Source: Novosphingobium sp. (lineage in GTDB: Bacteria; Pseudomonadota; Alphaproteobacteria; Sphingomonadales; Sphingomonadaceae). Taken from it: a stretch of 64,000 bases of DNA. Numbering within the stretch: position 1 is the first letter of the stretch; each line of letters opens with the position of its first letter. Location of the stretch: positions 186,001 through 250,000 of the forward strand of contig JAGHZR010000007.1 of NCBI GenBank assembly GCA_017745295.1, written 5' to 3'. The notes beneath the pieces are model-generated. The model was not told the origin of the DNA. It was given only the letters and a program-made list of their open reading frames with translations, and did not search any database. Both the position numbers and the translations under genes were made by a program. Of this stretch, positions 56,639 through 64,000 are shown one piece after another.

Positions 56639-57436
56639 TCACAGCGTGAAGCCTTCGCCGAGGTAGAGGCGGCGCACGTTCTCGTCGGCGACGAGGGCTT
56701 CCGGGCTGCCCGCGAAGAGCACCTGGCCGCCGTAGATGATGCAGGCGCGGTCGACGATGTCGAGCGTCTCGCGCACGTTGTGGTCGGTGATGAGCACGCC
56801 GATGCCGCGTGTCTTGAGGTCCTTCACGAGGTCGCGGATGTCGGAGATCGAGAGCGGATCGATACCGGCGAAGGGTTCGTCCAGCAGCATGATCGAGGGC
56901 TTGGCGGCCAGCGCGCGGGCGATCTCGCAGCGGCGGCGCTCACCGCCGGACAGGGCCATGGCCGGGCTGGAGCGCAGGCGGGTGAGGCCGAATTCCTCAA
57001 GCAGGCGCTCCAGTTCGCTGGCGCGCACGTCCTTGTCCGGTTCGTTGAGTTCGAGCACGGCGCCGATGTTCTGTTCCACCGTGAGGCCGCGGAAGATCGA
57101 GGTTTCCTGCGGCAGGTAGCCGAGGCCGAGGATCGCGCGGCGGTACATCGGCAGGCGCGTCACGTCGACGCCGTCCATCAGGATGCGGCCGGAGTCGGGA
57201 CGTACCAGACCCATGATCGAATAGAAGCAGGTGGTCTTGCCCGCGCCGTTGGGGCCGAGCAGGCCCAGAACCTCGCCCTTGGCGACGGACAGCGAGATGT
57301 CGGTGAGGACGGCGCGCTTGTCGTAGCTCTTGGCGATCGAGATCACTTCGAGCCCACCCGCTTCGGCGACGGTGGGCACGTGATGGCCTGCCTGTGAAGG
57401 GTCAGCCTGTGCGGGAAGTTCGGTGGTTCCGGTCAT
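56639..57436 (-). CDS. lptB: LPS export ABC transporter ATPase LptB
   Basis: 265 residues. The ATPase that powers LPS extraction by LptFG. Walker A GPNGAGKTT, Q-loop GLGYLPQETSIFRGL, signature LSGGERRRCEIARALA, Walker B IMLLDEPFAGIDPLS and H-switch DHNVRETL are intact. It is 56 bases upstream of rpoN, the conserved lptB-rpoN order; lptC and lptA, which often precede it, are not here, and the gap upstream holds no gene. Confidence 0.95.
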   Translation of the reverse strand: MTGTTELPAQADPSQAGHHVPTVAEAGGLEVISIAKSYDKRAVLTDISLSVAKGEVLGLLGPNGAGKTTCFYSIMGLVRPDSGRILMDGVDVTRLPMYRRAILGLGYLPQETSIFRGLTVEQNIGAVLELNEPDKDVRASELERLLEEFGLTRLRSSPAMALSGGERRRCEIARALAAKPSIMLLDEPFAGIDPLSISDIRDLVKDLKTRGIGVLITDHNVRETLDIVDRACIIYGGQVLFAGSPEALVADENVRRLYLGEGFTL

Positions 57437-57744
57437 CTTCAGAGCGGTTTAAGCATCCGCCGGGGCCTCGGCAAGTCGGCATTCGACGGATATCGAGCCG
57501 ATTGGCAGGTTTCCTGCATGGTCCGGCGCGCGGCGGCACGGGCATCGCACCGGGATCACCCGTGCCGGGAACCGGACGGCTGTGGAACCGGGCAACAATC
57601 TTGCGGGTTTATGGGGTGAACTTGAAATCCTCCGCATCAAGTGATCTAGTGGATTTCGGGGACGGCGACCGGGGCGGTCGCCCAAGTTCGGGTAGCGGAA
57701 AACGGCCCGAAATAATCAGAGTCGCAAACGAACGGGAAACAGCG
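57437..57744. other. 308-base gap between divergent lptB and small membrane protein
   Basis: No convincing gene. It must hold both promoters. Small hairpins are visible: CACGGG ... CCCGTG (about 57538-57566) and GCGACC-GGGGC-GGTCGC (57665-57681). Confidence 0.6.
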
Positions 57745-58209
57745 ATGGACAGGACCGGCAAGCATGACGTGATGCCAAAAGATCTGGGACCCACCAAGCT
57801 GGGAACCGGCTGGGGTGCGCCCGGCGGTCTGTCGGACAAACCGGTGGCGCCCGAGGGCGGGTCCGCGAAGGACTGGGCGAAGGCCGACTGGCGCCGCAAG
57901 ATGAGCGACAACATCGCCTATGCCCTGCTGGTCTACACCGCCTTGCAGATCTTCGTCACCGTCGGGGCGCTCAAGACGCACGGCGAGTCGCTGCTGCCCT
58001 ATCTGGCGCTCGTCATCCTGGTGGTCGCGATCATTCCGGCCTGCCGCCGGTTCGAGGCGCGCTGGAACCGGCTCGACGACCGGCAGGCCCACGATCCCGC
58101 GATGGCCCCTTACTACCGCCGCGACCGCCTGATGCTGTGGCTGCTGGCGATCGGCCTGCCCTTCGCCATTGCCGGCCTGTTCAAGGGGCTTTCCCTGCTC
58201 ATGGCATGA
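57745..58209 (+). CDS. Small membrane protein, hypothetical
   Basis: 154 residues. A Gly/Lys/Pro-rich soluble start (about 1-55) is followed by three predicted helices: IAYALLVYTALQIFVTVGAL, LLPYLALVILVVAIIPACR, and one at the end (LMLWLLAIGLPFAIAGLF). The middle part is basic with RFEARWNRLDD. No family recognised. The ATG at 57745 was chosen for its AACGGGAAAC lead; the upstream frame is not protein-like. 89 bases before pmbA. Confidence 0.65.
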   Translation: MDRTGKHDVMPKDLGPTKLGTGWGAPGGLSDKPVAPEGGSAKDWAKADWRRKMSDNIAYALLVYTALQIFVTVGALKTHGESLLPYLALVILVVAIIPACRRFEARWNRLDDRQAHDPAMAPYYRRDRLMLWLLAIGLPFAIAGLFKGLSLLMA

Positions 58210-58298
58210 GCCGATTCCACGCGGGATTTGCGCTCCGCTCTCGCGGCGGTTAGGGCTGCGCTCCCCCGCCCTTTCGGGGATCTGGAGACCGCAAGAAG

Positions 58299-59645
58299 AT
58301 GCTCAGCCCACAGGAAGCGCTCGGCCGCGCACAGGACCTCGTCGACCGCGCGCGCAAGGCCGGCGCCGATGCCGCCGATGCCGTGTTCGGCGCCAGTTCG
58401 TCCGAGGGCATCCAGGTCCGTCTGGGCAAGCTCGAAGATGTCGAACGCTCCGAAAGCGAGCATATCTCGCTGCGGGTGTTCCTCGGCCGGCGTTCGGCCA
58501 GCATCGGTTCCTCCGACCTTTCTCCGCAGGCGCTGGACGAACTTGCCGCCCGCGCCATCGCCATGGCCGGGGCGGCGCCGGAAGACGCCTATGCCGGTCT
58601 CGCGCCCGAGGAATTGCTGAGCCGGGGACCCTGGCCCGAACTCGATCAGTTCGATCCCGCCGAACCCAGCCCGCACGATCTGCGCGCCGCCGCGCTGGAG
58701 GCCGAGGACGCCGCGCGCGCCGTAGCCCGCGTCAGCAATTCCGACGGCGCCACCGCCAGTGCCGGAACCGGGGTCTTCGCGCTGGCCACCAGCCATGGTT
58801 TCGCCGGGGCCTATGGCTCGACCAGCCATTCGCTCAGCGTCTCGATCGTCGCGGGCGAGGGCGCGGCCAAGCAGCGCGACTATGCCTGGCGCTCCACCCA
58901 TCACCGGGCCGACCTGCCGCCGCCTGCCGAGATCGGCGTGCTGGCGGCCGAGCGCGCGGTGGCCCGGCTCGAACCCGGCCGCATGACGAGCGGAGCGATG
59001 CCGGTGGTCTTCGACCCGCGCGTCGGCGGCTCGCTGATCGGGCACTTCACCGGGGCCATTTCCGGCAGCGCCATCGCCCGCCGCTCCAGCTTCCTGCTGG
59101 ACAAGCTGGGCGAGCAGATCTTCGCGCCGGGAATCGTGCTGGTGGAGGAACCGCATACGCGGCGTGGCCTGCGCTCGCGCCCCTTCGACGGCGAGGGCCT
59201 GCCGACCCGCGCGCGCAACCTGATCGAGGACGGTCGCCCGACGACCTGGCTGCTCGACAGCGCCTCGGCGCGGCAGCTCGCCCTGGAGCCGACCGGCCAT
59301 GCCGCGCGTGGCGGTGGCGGCGCGCCCGGTGTTTCGGTGGGCAACCTGCACCTCCAGCCCGGCACGGCAAGCCCGGCCGAATTGATCGCCGACATCGCCG
59401 ACGGCATCTATATCACCGAACTGGTCGGCCACGGCGTCAATGGCGTGACCGGCGACTATAGCCGGGGCGCTTCGGGCTTCCGTATCGTCAATGGCGAGAT
59501 CGCCGGGCCGGTCGCCGAGTTCACCGTGGCGGGCAACCTCCTGGCGATGTTCGGAGGGCTGACGGCCGCCAACGACCTCGAATGGCACCGCGCGATCAAT
59601 GTGCCGACCCTGCGGATCGACGGGATGACGGTCGCGGGGGATTGA
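58299..59645 (+). CDS. pmbA: TldD/PmbA-family metalloprotease
   Basis: 448 residues, the usual PmbA length. The family start LSPQEALGRAQDLVDRARKAGADAADA, then IQVRLGKLEDVERSE, and the C-terminal part with GVSVGNLHLQPGT, ELVGHGVNGVTGDYSRGASGF and the final NDLEWHRAINVPTLRIDGMTVAG. TldD and PmbA (TldE) form a dimeric protease acting on microcin or CcdA-like peptides; TldD is not in this window. A hairpin follows the stop. Confidence 0.92.
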   Translation: MLSPQEALGRAQDLVDRARKAGADAADAVFGASSSEGIQVRLGKLEDVERSESEHISLRVFLGRRSASIGSSDLSPQALDELAARAIAMAGAAPEDAYAGLAPEELLSRGPWPELDQFDPAEPSPHDLRAAALEAEDAARAVARVSNSDGATASAGTGVFALATSHGFAGAYGSTSHSLSVSIVAGEGAAKQRDYAWRSTHHRADLPPPAEIGVLAAERAVARLEPGRMTSGAMPVVFDPRVGGSLIGHFTGAISGSAIARRSSFLLDKLGEQIFAPGIVLVEEPHTRRGLRSRPFDGEGLPTRARNLIEDGRPTTWLLDSASARQLALEPTGHAARGGGGAPGVSVGNLHLQPGTASPAELIADIADGIYITELVGHGVNGVTGDYSRGASGFRIVNGEIAGPVAEFTVAGNLLAMFGGLTAANDLEWHRAINVPTLRIDGMTVAGD

Positions 59646-59664
59646 TCCGCTGCACCGGATGCAA

Positions 59665-59700
59665 GAACCCCGGCCGCCAAGGGGCAGGAGACCGGGGTTC
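59665..59700. terminator. Hairpin between pmbA and DUF2171 gene
   Basis: GAACCCCGG (59665-59673) with CCGGGGTTC (59692-59700), a nine-base perfect stem, loop 18. Between convergent genes, it may work on both strands. Confidence 0.55.
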
Positions 59701-59747
59701 CTGCAGCGCGGGCGGCGATTGCCGCCCGGCCGGTAGCGGATGCGACG

Positions 59748-59975
59748 TCAGTTCGCGCCGGCACCCGATGGGATAGGGGTGCCCTGCTTCAGGTAGACCC
59801 GGTTGTCCTCGATGCGGTCGACGTTGTCGAACGCGATGAAGTGGTGGGCACCGTCGGAACTGTCGGAACGGGTCAGCTTGATCTGGTCGTCCTTCACTTC
59901 GTCGATGGTGCCGACGTGCTGGCCGGTATGGTCGGTGACTTCCATGTGCTCACGAATGCGAAGCTTCTCGAACAT
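59748..59975 (-). CDS. DUF2171 protein
   Basis: 75 residues, a small beta-barrel of the DUF2171 (PRC-barrel-like) type: VTDHTGQHVGTIDEVKDDQIKLTR, then the block DGAHHFIAFDNVDRIEDNRVYL. Cytosolic. GGAG lies before the ATG. The next gene upstream is a paralogue. Unknown function; sphingomonads often have several copies, some linked with stress or membrane. Confidence 0.82.
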   Translation of the reverse strand: MFEKLRIREHMEVTDHTGQHVGTIDEVKDDQIKLTRSDSSDGAHHFIAFDNVDRIEDNRVYLKQGTPIPSGAGAN

Positions 59976-60095
59976 GCGATTTCTCCGGTTCGGGTGGGTT
60001 GGCGTTCAGAGGGTTCGAATGCTTCTGTAACGGCCCGCCTCGATGCTTCGTTCCTGCACTGGTCCCACCGTGGCAACGGCGCGGCTCAGGCGGAG

Positions 60096-60356
60096 TCAGG
60101 GCTGCGCGCCAAGCCCGAAAGTGGCGTCTCCGCGCGGCGAGAGCAGGATCCTGTCACCGTCCACCCCGTCGATTTCCGAGACCGCGATGAACGGCGAGCC
60201 TTCGCCTTCCAGCACGACTTCCTGACCGTCGAGATGGTCGACCGTGCCGATCGCGAAGCCGTCCGCGTCGATCACCGTCATGCCCTTGCGGATCACCCCC
60301 GATTCGGTGGGCCAGGAGGTCTGGACGGGATCGAAGGGGGATGGTGAAGACGACAT
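60096..60356 (-). CDS. DUF2171 protein, second copy
   Basis: 86 residues. MTVIDADGFAIGTVDHLDGQEVVLEGEG aligns with the first copy, as does FIAVSEIDGVDGDRILLS. An extra Pro/Ser start precedes it. GGAGGACC lies before the ATG at 60356. It is 120 bases upstream of the other copy on the same strand, so they may be one transcript. Divergent in sequence, so this is an old duplication. Confidence 0.78.
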   Translation of the reverse strand: MSSSPSPFDPVQTSWPTESGVIRKGMTVIDADGFAIGTVDHLDGQEVVLEGEGSPFIAVSEIDGVDGDRILLSPRGDATFGLGAQP

Positions 60357-60702
60357 GGCAGGTCCTCCGGTTGGGGGCCGAAGTGCGGCCCGGTCATGAC
60401 AGGAATAGCCTGCGAACCGGCGTGGTTCCACGATTTGCGCGAAATCGCCGGTCCAGGGACTGGCCTACAACCCCTAGCGTCCCTATACCGGGGGAGGCGC
60501 TAGATGTGCTTTTCTAAGCTGTGGGAAGTTTTGCCCAACCCGCTCCAAAAGCGATCGAATTTGGGTATCGTGCAGCGTATCGGCACCGGGGCTTGCCCCG
60601 CGCCCCTGAAATCATGTGCCGGGAATGGCGCGAAAGGCCGCTTTATGGCCTTTCGAATCGCCCGGCGCCCCCTACGAATCGAACCCCCGGAGTTGTCCGC
60701 CC
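60357..60702. other. 346-base gap before nrdB with inverted repeats
   Basis: No convincing gene. It holds CTAGCG (60474-60479) with its inverse CGCTAG (60498-60503), and a strong hairpin (60618-60666) about 40 bases before the nrdB start. I see no clear NrdR box. Confidence 0.65.
60618..60666 (+). promoter_or_regulatory. Leader hairpin of nrdB
   Basis: CGAAAGGCC (60631-60639) with GGCCTTTCG (60647-60655), loop of seven, extended by an outer pair GCCGGG (60618-60623) with CCCGGC (60661-60666). It ends 36 bases before the ATG and leaves the GGAG site free. It could control stability or translation of nrdB. Confidence 0.5.
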
Positions 60703-61755
60703 ATGTCCCTTCTCGAAGCCCGCAAGACCTACAAGCCCTTCGAATATCCTTGGGCCTACGACTTCTGGAAGACGCAGCAGCAGATCCACTGGCTGCCGGA
60801 AGAAGTGCCGCTGGGCGAGGATTGCCGCGACTGGGCGCAGAACATCTCGGATCACGAGCGCAACCTGCTCACCCAGATCTTCCGCTTCTTCACCCAGGCC
60901 GATGTGGAAGTGCAGGACTGCTACCACGAGAAGTACGCGCGCGTCTTCAAGCCGACCGAGATCAAGATGATGCTCACCGCCTTCTCCAACATGGAGACGG
61001 TGCACATCGCCGCCTATTCGCACCTGCTCGACACCATCGGCATGCCCGAGAGCGAATATGGCATGTTCCTCGAGTACGAGGAACTGAAGGCCAAGCACGA
61101 CTACCTCCAGAAGTTCGGCGTCGACAACGACGAGGACATCGCCCGCACCCTCGCCATGTTCGGCGGTTTCACCGAGGGCGTGCAGCTCTTCGCCAGCTTC
61201 GCGATGCTGATGAACTTCCCGCGCTTCAACAAGATGAAGGGCATGGGCCAGATCGTCTCGTGGTCGGTGCGCGACGAATCGCTGCACTGCGAGGGCATCA
61301 CCCGCCTGTTCCACGCTTTCGTGCAGGAGCGCGGCTGCCTGACCAAGGCGGTGAAGGACGATATCGCCGACCAGTGCCAGACCACGGTTCGCCTGGAAGA
61401 CGCCTTCATCGATCTCGCTTTCGAGATGGGTCCGGTCCCCGGCATGACCGCCAAGGACATCAAGAAGTATATCCGCTACATCGCCGACTGGCGCATGGGC
61501 CAGCTCGGCCTCAACCCGATCTACCTGATCGAGGATCACCCGCTGCCGTGGCTCCAGCCGCTGCTCAACGGTGTCGAGCATGCCAACTTCTTCGAGACGC
61601 GCGCCACCGAATATTCGAAGGGCGCGACGCGCGGCAACTGGAACGACGTCTGGTCGAACTTCGATTCGCGCCGCAAGGTGAAGGCCAACGACGAAGTGCT
61701 GGTCGTGGAAGGCACCGAGCCGGACATGTTCGGTGCCACCGAGGCTGCCGAGTAA
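60703..61755 (+). CDS. nrdB: Ribonucleotide reductase class Ia, beta subunit
   Basis: Makes the tyrosyl radical for NrdA, which reduces ribonucleotides for DNA synthesis. 350 residues. The diiron ligands and radical site are visible: EVQDCYHEKY, METVHIAAYSHLLD (Glu, His and the radical Tyr), and RDESLHCEG. SNAM-like start MSLLEARKTYKPFEYPWAYDF. GGAG is nine bases before the ATG at 60703. No nrdA is adjacent in the window, which is unusual; the terminator after it shows it is a single-gene transcript. Confidence 0.96.
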   Translation: MSLLEARKTYKPFEYPWAYDFWKTQQQIHWLPEEVPLGEDCRDWAQNISDHERNLLTQIFRFFTQADVEVQDCYHEKYARVFKPTEIKMMLTAFSNMETVHIAAYSHLLDTIGMPESEYGMFLEYEELKAKHDYLQKFGVDNDEDIARTLAMFGGFTEGVQLFASFAMLMNFPRFNKMKGMGQIVSWSVRDESLHCEGITRLFHAFVQERGCLTKAVKDDIADQCQTTVRLEDAFIDLAFEMGPVPGMTAKDIKKYIRYIADWRMGQLGLNPIYLIEDHPLPWLQPLLNGVEHANFFETRATEYSKGATRGNWNDVWSNFDSRRKVKANDEVLVVEGTEPDMFGATEAAE

Positions 61756-61777
61756 GCGGAAGCCTGGTCCAAACGAG

Positions 61778-61809
61778 AAAGGCCCGGAAGCATCGCTTCC
61801 GGGCCTTTT
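61778..61809 (+). terminator. Rho-independent terminator of nrdB
   Basis: AAAGGCCCGGAAGC (61778-61791) with GCTTCCGGGCCTTT (61795-61808), ATC loop and TTTT to 61809. The A-run on the other side lets it also end the nuclease transcript arriving from the right. Confidence 0.92.
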
Positions 61810-61813
61810 CGTA

Positions 61814-62308
61814 TCAGCACCAGGTGCCGCGGCGGCCTTTCCAGCGTTCGGCGAGGCCTTCGTCCACCAGGGTCGCGCCGAGGCTGCGGCCGTCGCGGGT
61901 GACGATGCGCAGGGCGCGGCCGTAGCGGTCCTGGTCGCGGCCGTCGCCGCCGGGCTGGAGCGAGAACGGTCCGTCGTTGAGCAGGGCGATCAGCCGCTCG
62001 GTCGCCTGCGCGCCGAGCCGGGCCTCGGCGCTGCATTCGGGCTTGCTGGTTTCCGGGGTGTTGATGTCGGCGATGCGGATCTTGGTGCCGCGATACCAGA
62101 AGGTGTCGCCGTCGACGACGCAGGTCTTGCGCACGGGGCCGGAGCAGCGGGCGAAGCGGGCGTTTTCGCTGTCCGGCGCGGTGAACAGGCCGCTGCCGGG
62201 GGCGCCGGTCTTCGCGCCATGCCAGTAATAGAGGGCCGCGACGAGCACGAGGGGGAGCAGGATCCAGATCGGCGCGGAAATCGAGCGCCGACGGGTACGA
62301 TTTGGCAT
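61814..62308 (-). CDS. Thermonuclease (SNase) family protein
   Basis: 164 residues. An N-terminal membrane or signal segment (ISAPIWILLPLVLVAALYYW) leads to a staphylococcal-nuclease domain: VVDGDTFWYRGTKIRIADINTPE, with the catalytic Asp and Arg, then QDRYGRALRIV (the second Arg) and EGLAERWKGR. Probably a periplasmic or anchored nuclease. It starts 16 bases after the stop of the PilZ gene, so is likely cotranscribed with it. Confidence 0.87.
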   Translation of the reverse strand: MPNRTRRRSISAPIWILLPLVLVAALYYWHGAKTGAPGSGLFTAPDSENARFARCSGPVRKTCVVDGDTFWYRGTKIRIADINTPETSKPECSAEARLGAQATERLIALLNDGPFSLQPGGDGRDQDRYGRALRIVTRDGRSLGATLVDEGLAERWKGRRGTWC

Positions 62309-62324
62309 GGGGGGAGAAAAGTCC

Positions 62325-62678
62325 TCAGGTTCCGTAGTCGCGTGCCTCTGGCGCGTCGAATTCTCCCCGGCAAGTGCGAATCAGCCGGTCCAGTTCGTGA
62401 TGGTGGAAGGGTTGGGCGAGGCGGAAACCCAGGGTGCCGTTGCCGCTCCAGCGCACGAGGGCATCGAACGGCTCCGCGCCCTCCGGAGCGATGACCAGCA
62501 CGTCACCGTTGGCAATGGGATCGGACAGGAGGTCGGCGGGTACGACGCAGCCGATCCGGCAGCCTTCCTGCGACACTTCCACCAGCAGGCCAGTGCCGAC
62601 GCAGCGTATGCCGCGCAGCATGTGCGTCTCCCGGCGGACGGCGTAGCGCTGGTGCGCGCGTATTCTCAGCGTGTTCAC
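62325..62678 (-). CDS. PilZ-domain protein
   Basis: 117 residues from a GTG start at 62678. It carries the PilZ pattern: RYAVRRETHM (R-x3-R) and VSQEGCRIG (D/N-x-S-x2-G variant), with ALVRWSGNGTLGFRLAQPF after. PilZ proteins bind cyclic di-GMP and control motility or surface polysaccharide. The DxSxxG element reads VSQEGC, lacking the Asp at first position, so c-di-GMP binding is uncertain. Confidence 0.8.
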   Translation of the reverse strand: MNTLRIRAHQRYAVRRETHMLRGIRCVGTGLLVEVSQEGCRIGCVVPADLLSDPIANGDVLVIAPEGAEPFDALVRWSGNGTLGFRLAQPFHHHELDRLIRTCRGEFDAPEARDYGT

Positions 62679-62750
62679 AGGCAGCAGCCCCCGGCACCCT
62701 TCCCTGAAATCGACTTTACGGCACCGGCCTTAGCATCCGGTTACCGCGGT

Positions 62751-63137
62751 TCAGACCAGCCAACTGCCCGGATTTGGCATCGGCGCATGCTTCTGAGCGT
62801 TGAGCAGGCTCATCACGCTGCGCACGATCACCAGAATGGAGACGGCGGCAAGCACGAGCAGGCCGATCGCCACGATCAGCAGCAGGAAGCCGACCACGGT
62901 TCCGGCGAGACCGATCCAGAACGTGTTGATGTGATACTGATAGTGGGATTCTTCCCAGGCTTCCTTGGGCTCACCGCGCCAGACGAAAGCCAGCACGATG
63001 CCGACGATCGCCGTGATCCCGGTGAAATAGGACGCGAGATAGAGCAGGCTGATGATTGTCGGGTGATTGAATTCGAAGCCGGAAGTGGTGCCGGAACCCG
63101 TATTCGGGCGATTCAGGTCGTCCATGGCTTTCTCCAT
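62751..63137 (-). CDS. DUF4870-like membrane protein
   Basis: 128 residues with three or four hydrophobic helices: ISLLYLASYFTGITAIVGIV, FWIGLAGTVVGFLLLIVAIG and a third directly after. The basic-aromatic HYQYHINTFWIGL block between them is typical of the DUF4870 membrane family. Start at the ATG at 63137, or at 63125 (MDDLNRPN). Unknown role. Confidence 0.78.
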   Translation of the reverse strand: MEKAMDDLNRPNTGSGTTSGFEFNHPTIISLLYLASYFTGITAIVGIVLAFVWRGEPKEAWEESHYQYHINTFWIGLAGTVVGFLLLIVAIGLLVLAAVSILVIVRSVMSLLNAQKHAPMPNPGSWLV

Positions 63138-63286
63138 GCTGTTCCCGGACGGGGATGCTGCCCAATTTATGACAAATGTGCAAGCATTGGGCGCAAGACA
63201 TGGATTTCCGGGCCTTTGAAAGACCGTCGGAGGCAATGCGTTATCGGAGCCGGGCCGCTAAAGCCCGGCGCGCAGAGGGAAGGAAA

Positions 63287-63499
63287 TCAGGCCGCCTGCT
63301 GGTCGGCCGGGCCGCCCTTGAGGACGAAGTGGCGGTCGCAGTAACCGCAATCGACATAGCCCTTCTCGTCGATCTCCAGCCACACGCGCGGGTGGCCGAG
63401 CGCAGCAGCCTTGTAGGTGCCGTTCGAGCGGATTTCGGTGGCCCCGTCGCAGGAAACGCGGTGGGAATCGGTGAAGACGGTTTCGGGCTGCGTGCTCAT
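63287..63499 (-). CDS. CHCC-type zinc finger protein
   Basis: 70 residues. HPRVWLEIDEKGYVDCGYCDRHFVL is the CHCC zinc-finger of the NDUFS6-like family, with an earlier VSCDG cysteine; NDUFS6 is a complex I accessory subunit in mitochondria and alphaproteobacteria. A role in complex I here is inference. ATG at 63499 gives MSTQPETVFTD. Confidence 0.85.
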   Translation of the reverse strand: MSTQPETVFTDSHRVSCDGATEIRSNGTYKAAALGHPRVWLEIDEKGYVDCGYCDRHFVLKGGPADQQAA

Positions 63500-63594
63500 G
63501 GATCGGCCGATTACCAAGCCTTCACGGGAATTTCCAGCATGCAAATGGCCCCAGCGCGTATCGAGGCGCGCCGGGGCCATTCGCTATGCTTCTA

Positions 63595-64000
63595 TCAGGC
63601 CGGGACGGCGAGGGCGCCCGCTTCCGCGAGAGCCTCGGCAACCGCCTTCTCGCGGACTTCCGGACCGATGGCGATGCCTTCGGCCAGCACGAAGATGGGA
63701 TCGGTGATGCCCACGAAGCCGAGCACGGCGCGCAGGTAGGTTTCGGCGTGCTCGATGGCGGCGCCGGGCTGGCCTTCACCGTAGTAGCCGCCGCGCGACA
63801 GGGCGATGTAGACCTTCTTGCCGCCGGCCAGACCCTGCGGGCCTTCGGCGGTATACTGGAAGGTCTTGCCGGCCACGAGAACGCGGTCGAACCAGGCCTT
63901 GAGCTGGCTGGGGATGGTGAAGTTGTACATGCCCGCGCCGATCACGATCACGTCGGAGGCAAGGAATTCGGCCAGTTCGGGGGTGCCGTCCGGGTTGCCG
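63595..64000 (-). CDS. azoR: FMN-dependent NADH:quinone/azo reductase AzoR (5' end outside window)
   Basis: The C-terminal 134 residues of a flavodoxin-fold reductase. Visible are [31 protein letters not shown], the AzoR flavin-site stretch, then [13 protein letters not shown] and the [14 protein letters not shown] block near the C-terminus. Reads into the right edge of the window, so the start is missing. AzoR reduces quinones and azo dyes with NADH. Confidence 0.92.
   Translation of the reverse strand, partial: GNPDGTPELAEFLASDVIVIGAGMYNFTIPSQLKAWFDRVLVAGKTFQYTAEGPQGLAGGKKVYIALSRGGYYGEGQPGAAIEHAETYLRAVLGFVGITDPIFVLAEGIAIGPEVREKAVAEALAEAGALAVPA

Noticed and set aside
60432..60600. NrdR boxes before nrdB
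   Set aside because: No pair resembling the AT-centred NrdR consensus was found; only a CTAGCG inverted pair was seen, which does not match.

Overview
The window is ordinary chromosomal DNA from a high-GC alphaproteobacterium, most likely a Sphingomonadales member close to Novosphingobium. The pointers are small alphaproteobacterial families (DUF1244, DUF2312, DUF2171, CHCC zinc finger), a split cobalamin-dependent methionine synthase, a stand-alone GluRS, a NDUFAF7/MidA-type methyltransferase, a short type-2 ArgC, a VPAP-type C-terminal sorting signal, and short palindromic intergenic repeats of a kind common in sphingomonads. No integrase, transposase, phage gene, CRISPR array or rRNA was found. 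There is one tRNA, tRNA-Ala(GGC).

Layout. 1-966: end of a molybdopterin operon (moaA', moaD, moaE). 1010-3773: pyruvate kinase, DUF1244, a SugE/Gdx exporter with a possible guanidine-II-like leader, DUF2312. 3953-7121: yebC-ruvC-ruvA-ruvB (Holliday junction processing). 7362-14249: a Ser/Thr/Gly-rich surface protein, aconitase AcnA, an EamA transporter, a periplasmic L,D-transpeptidase and a small unknown. 14283-18712: UPF0178, RecQ, an SDR and a CPA2 antiporter. 18976-25281: a methionine-cycle operon transcribed leftwards (ArsR-SAM methyltransferase, metF, metH N-half, GNAT, metH C-half), with a perfect palindromic operator just before the regulator. 25450-31213: small exported proteins, tRNA-Ala, BenE, GluRS, 3-hydroxybutyrate dehydrogenase with a patatin. 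31405-38752: glnD, lgt, midA, a DUF2306 protein and a 5'-nucleotidase lipoprotein. 39053-45282: envelope and exported proteins (small lipoprotein, zincin, M1 peptidase, TPR protein, fasciclin lipoprotein, unknown). 45469-52427: glnB-glnA behind a candidate sigma-54 promoter, argC, M17 peptidase, DUF4163 lipoprotein, map. 52645-58209: a glycosyltransferase/methyltransferase fusion, TonB, RpoN, LptB and a small membrane protein. 58299-64000: PmbA, two DUF2171 proteins, nrdB, a nuclease, PilZ, a membrane protein, a CHCC zinc finger and a partial azoreductase.

Themes. Much of the nitrogen-control circuit lies here: GlnD modifies PII (GlnB), GlnB and GlnA form one operon, and RpoN could read the promoter before glnB. 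The methionine cluster joins homocysteine methylation, methylene-THF reduction and an ArsR-type regulator with its own SAM-methyltransferase domain. No wholly new multigene system is obvious. The most unusual items are the Pro-linked glycosyltransferase-methyltransferase fusion, the GNAT gene between the two MetH halves, the possible guanidine-sensing leader of sugE, the low-complexity surface protein, and dense families of intergenic inverted repeats.
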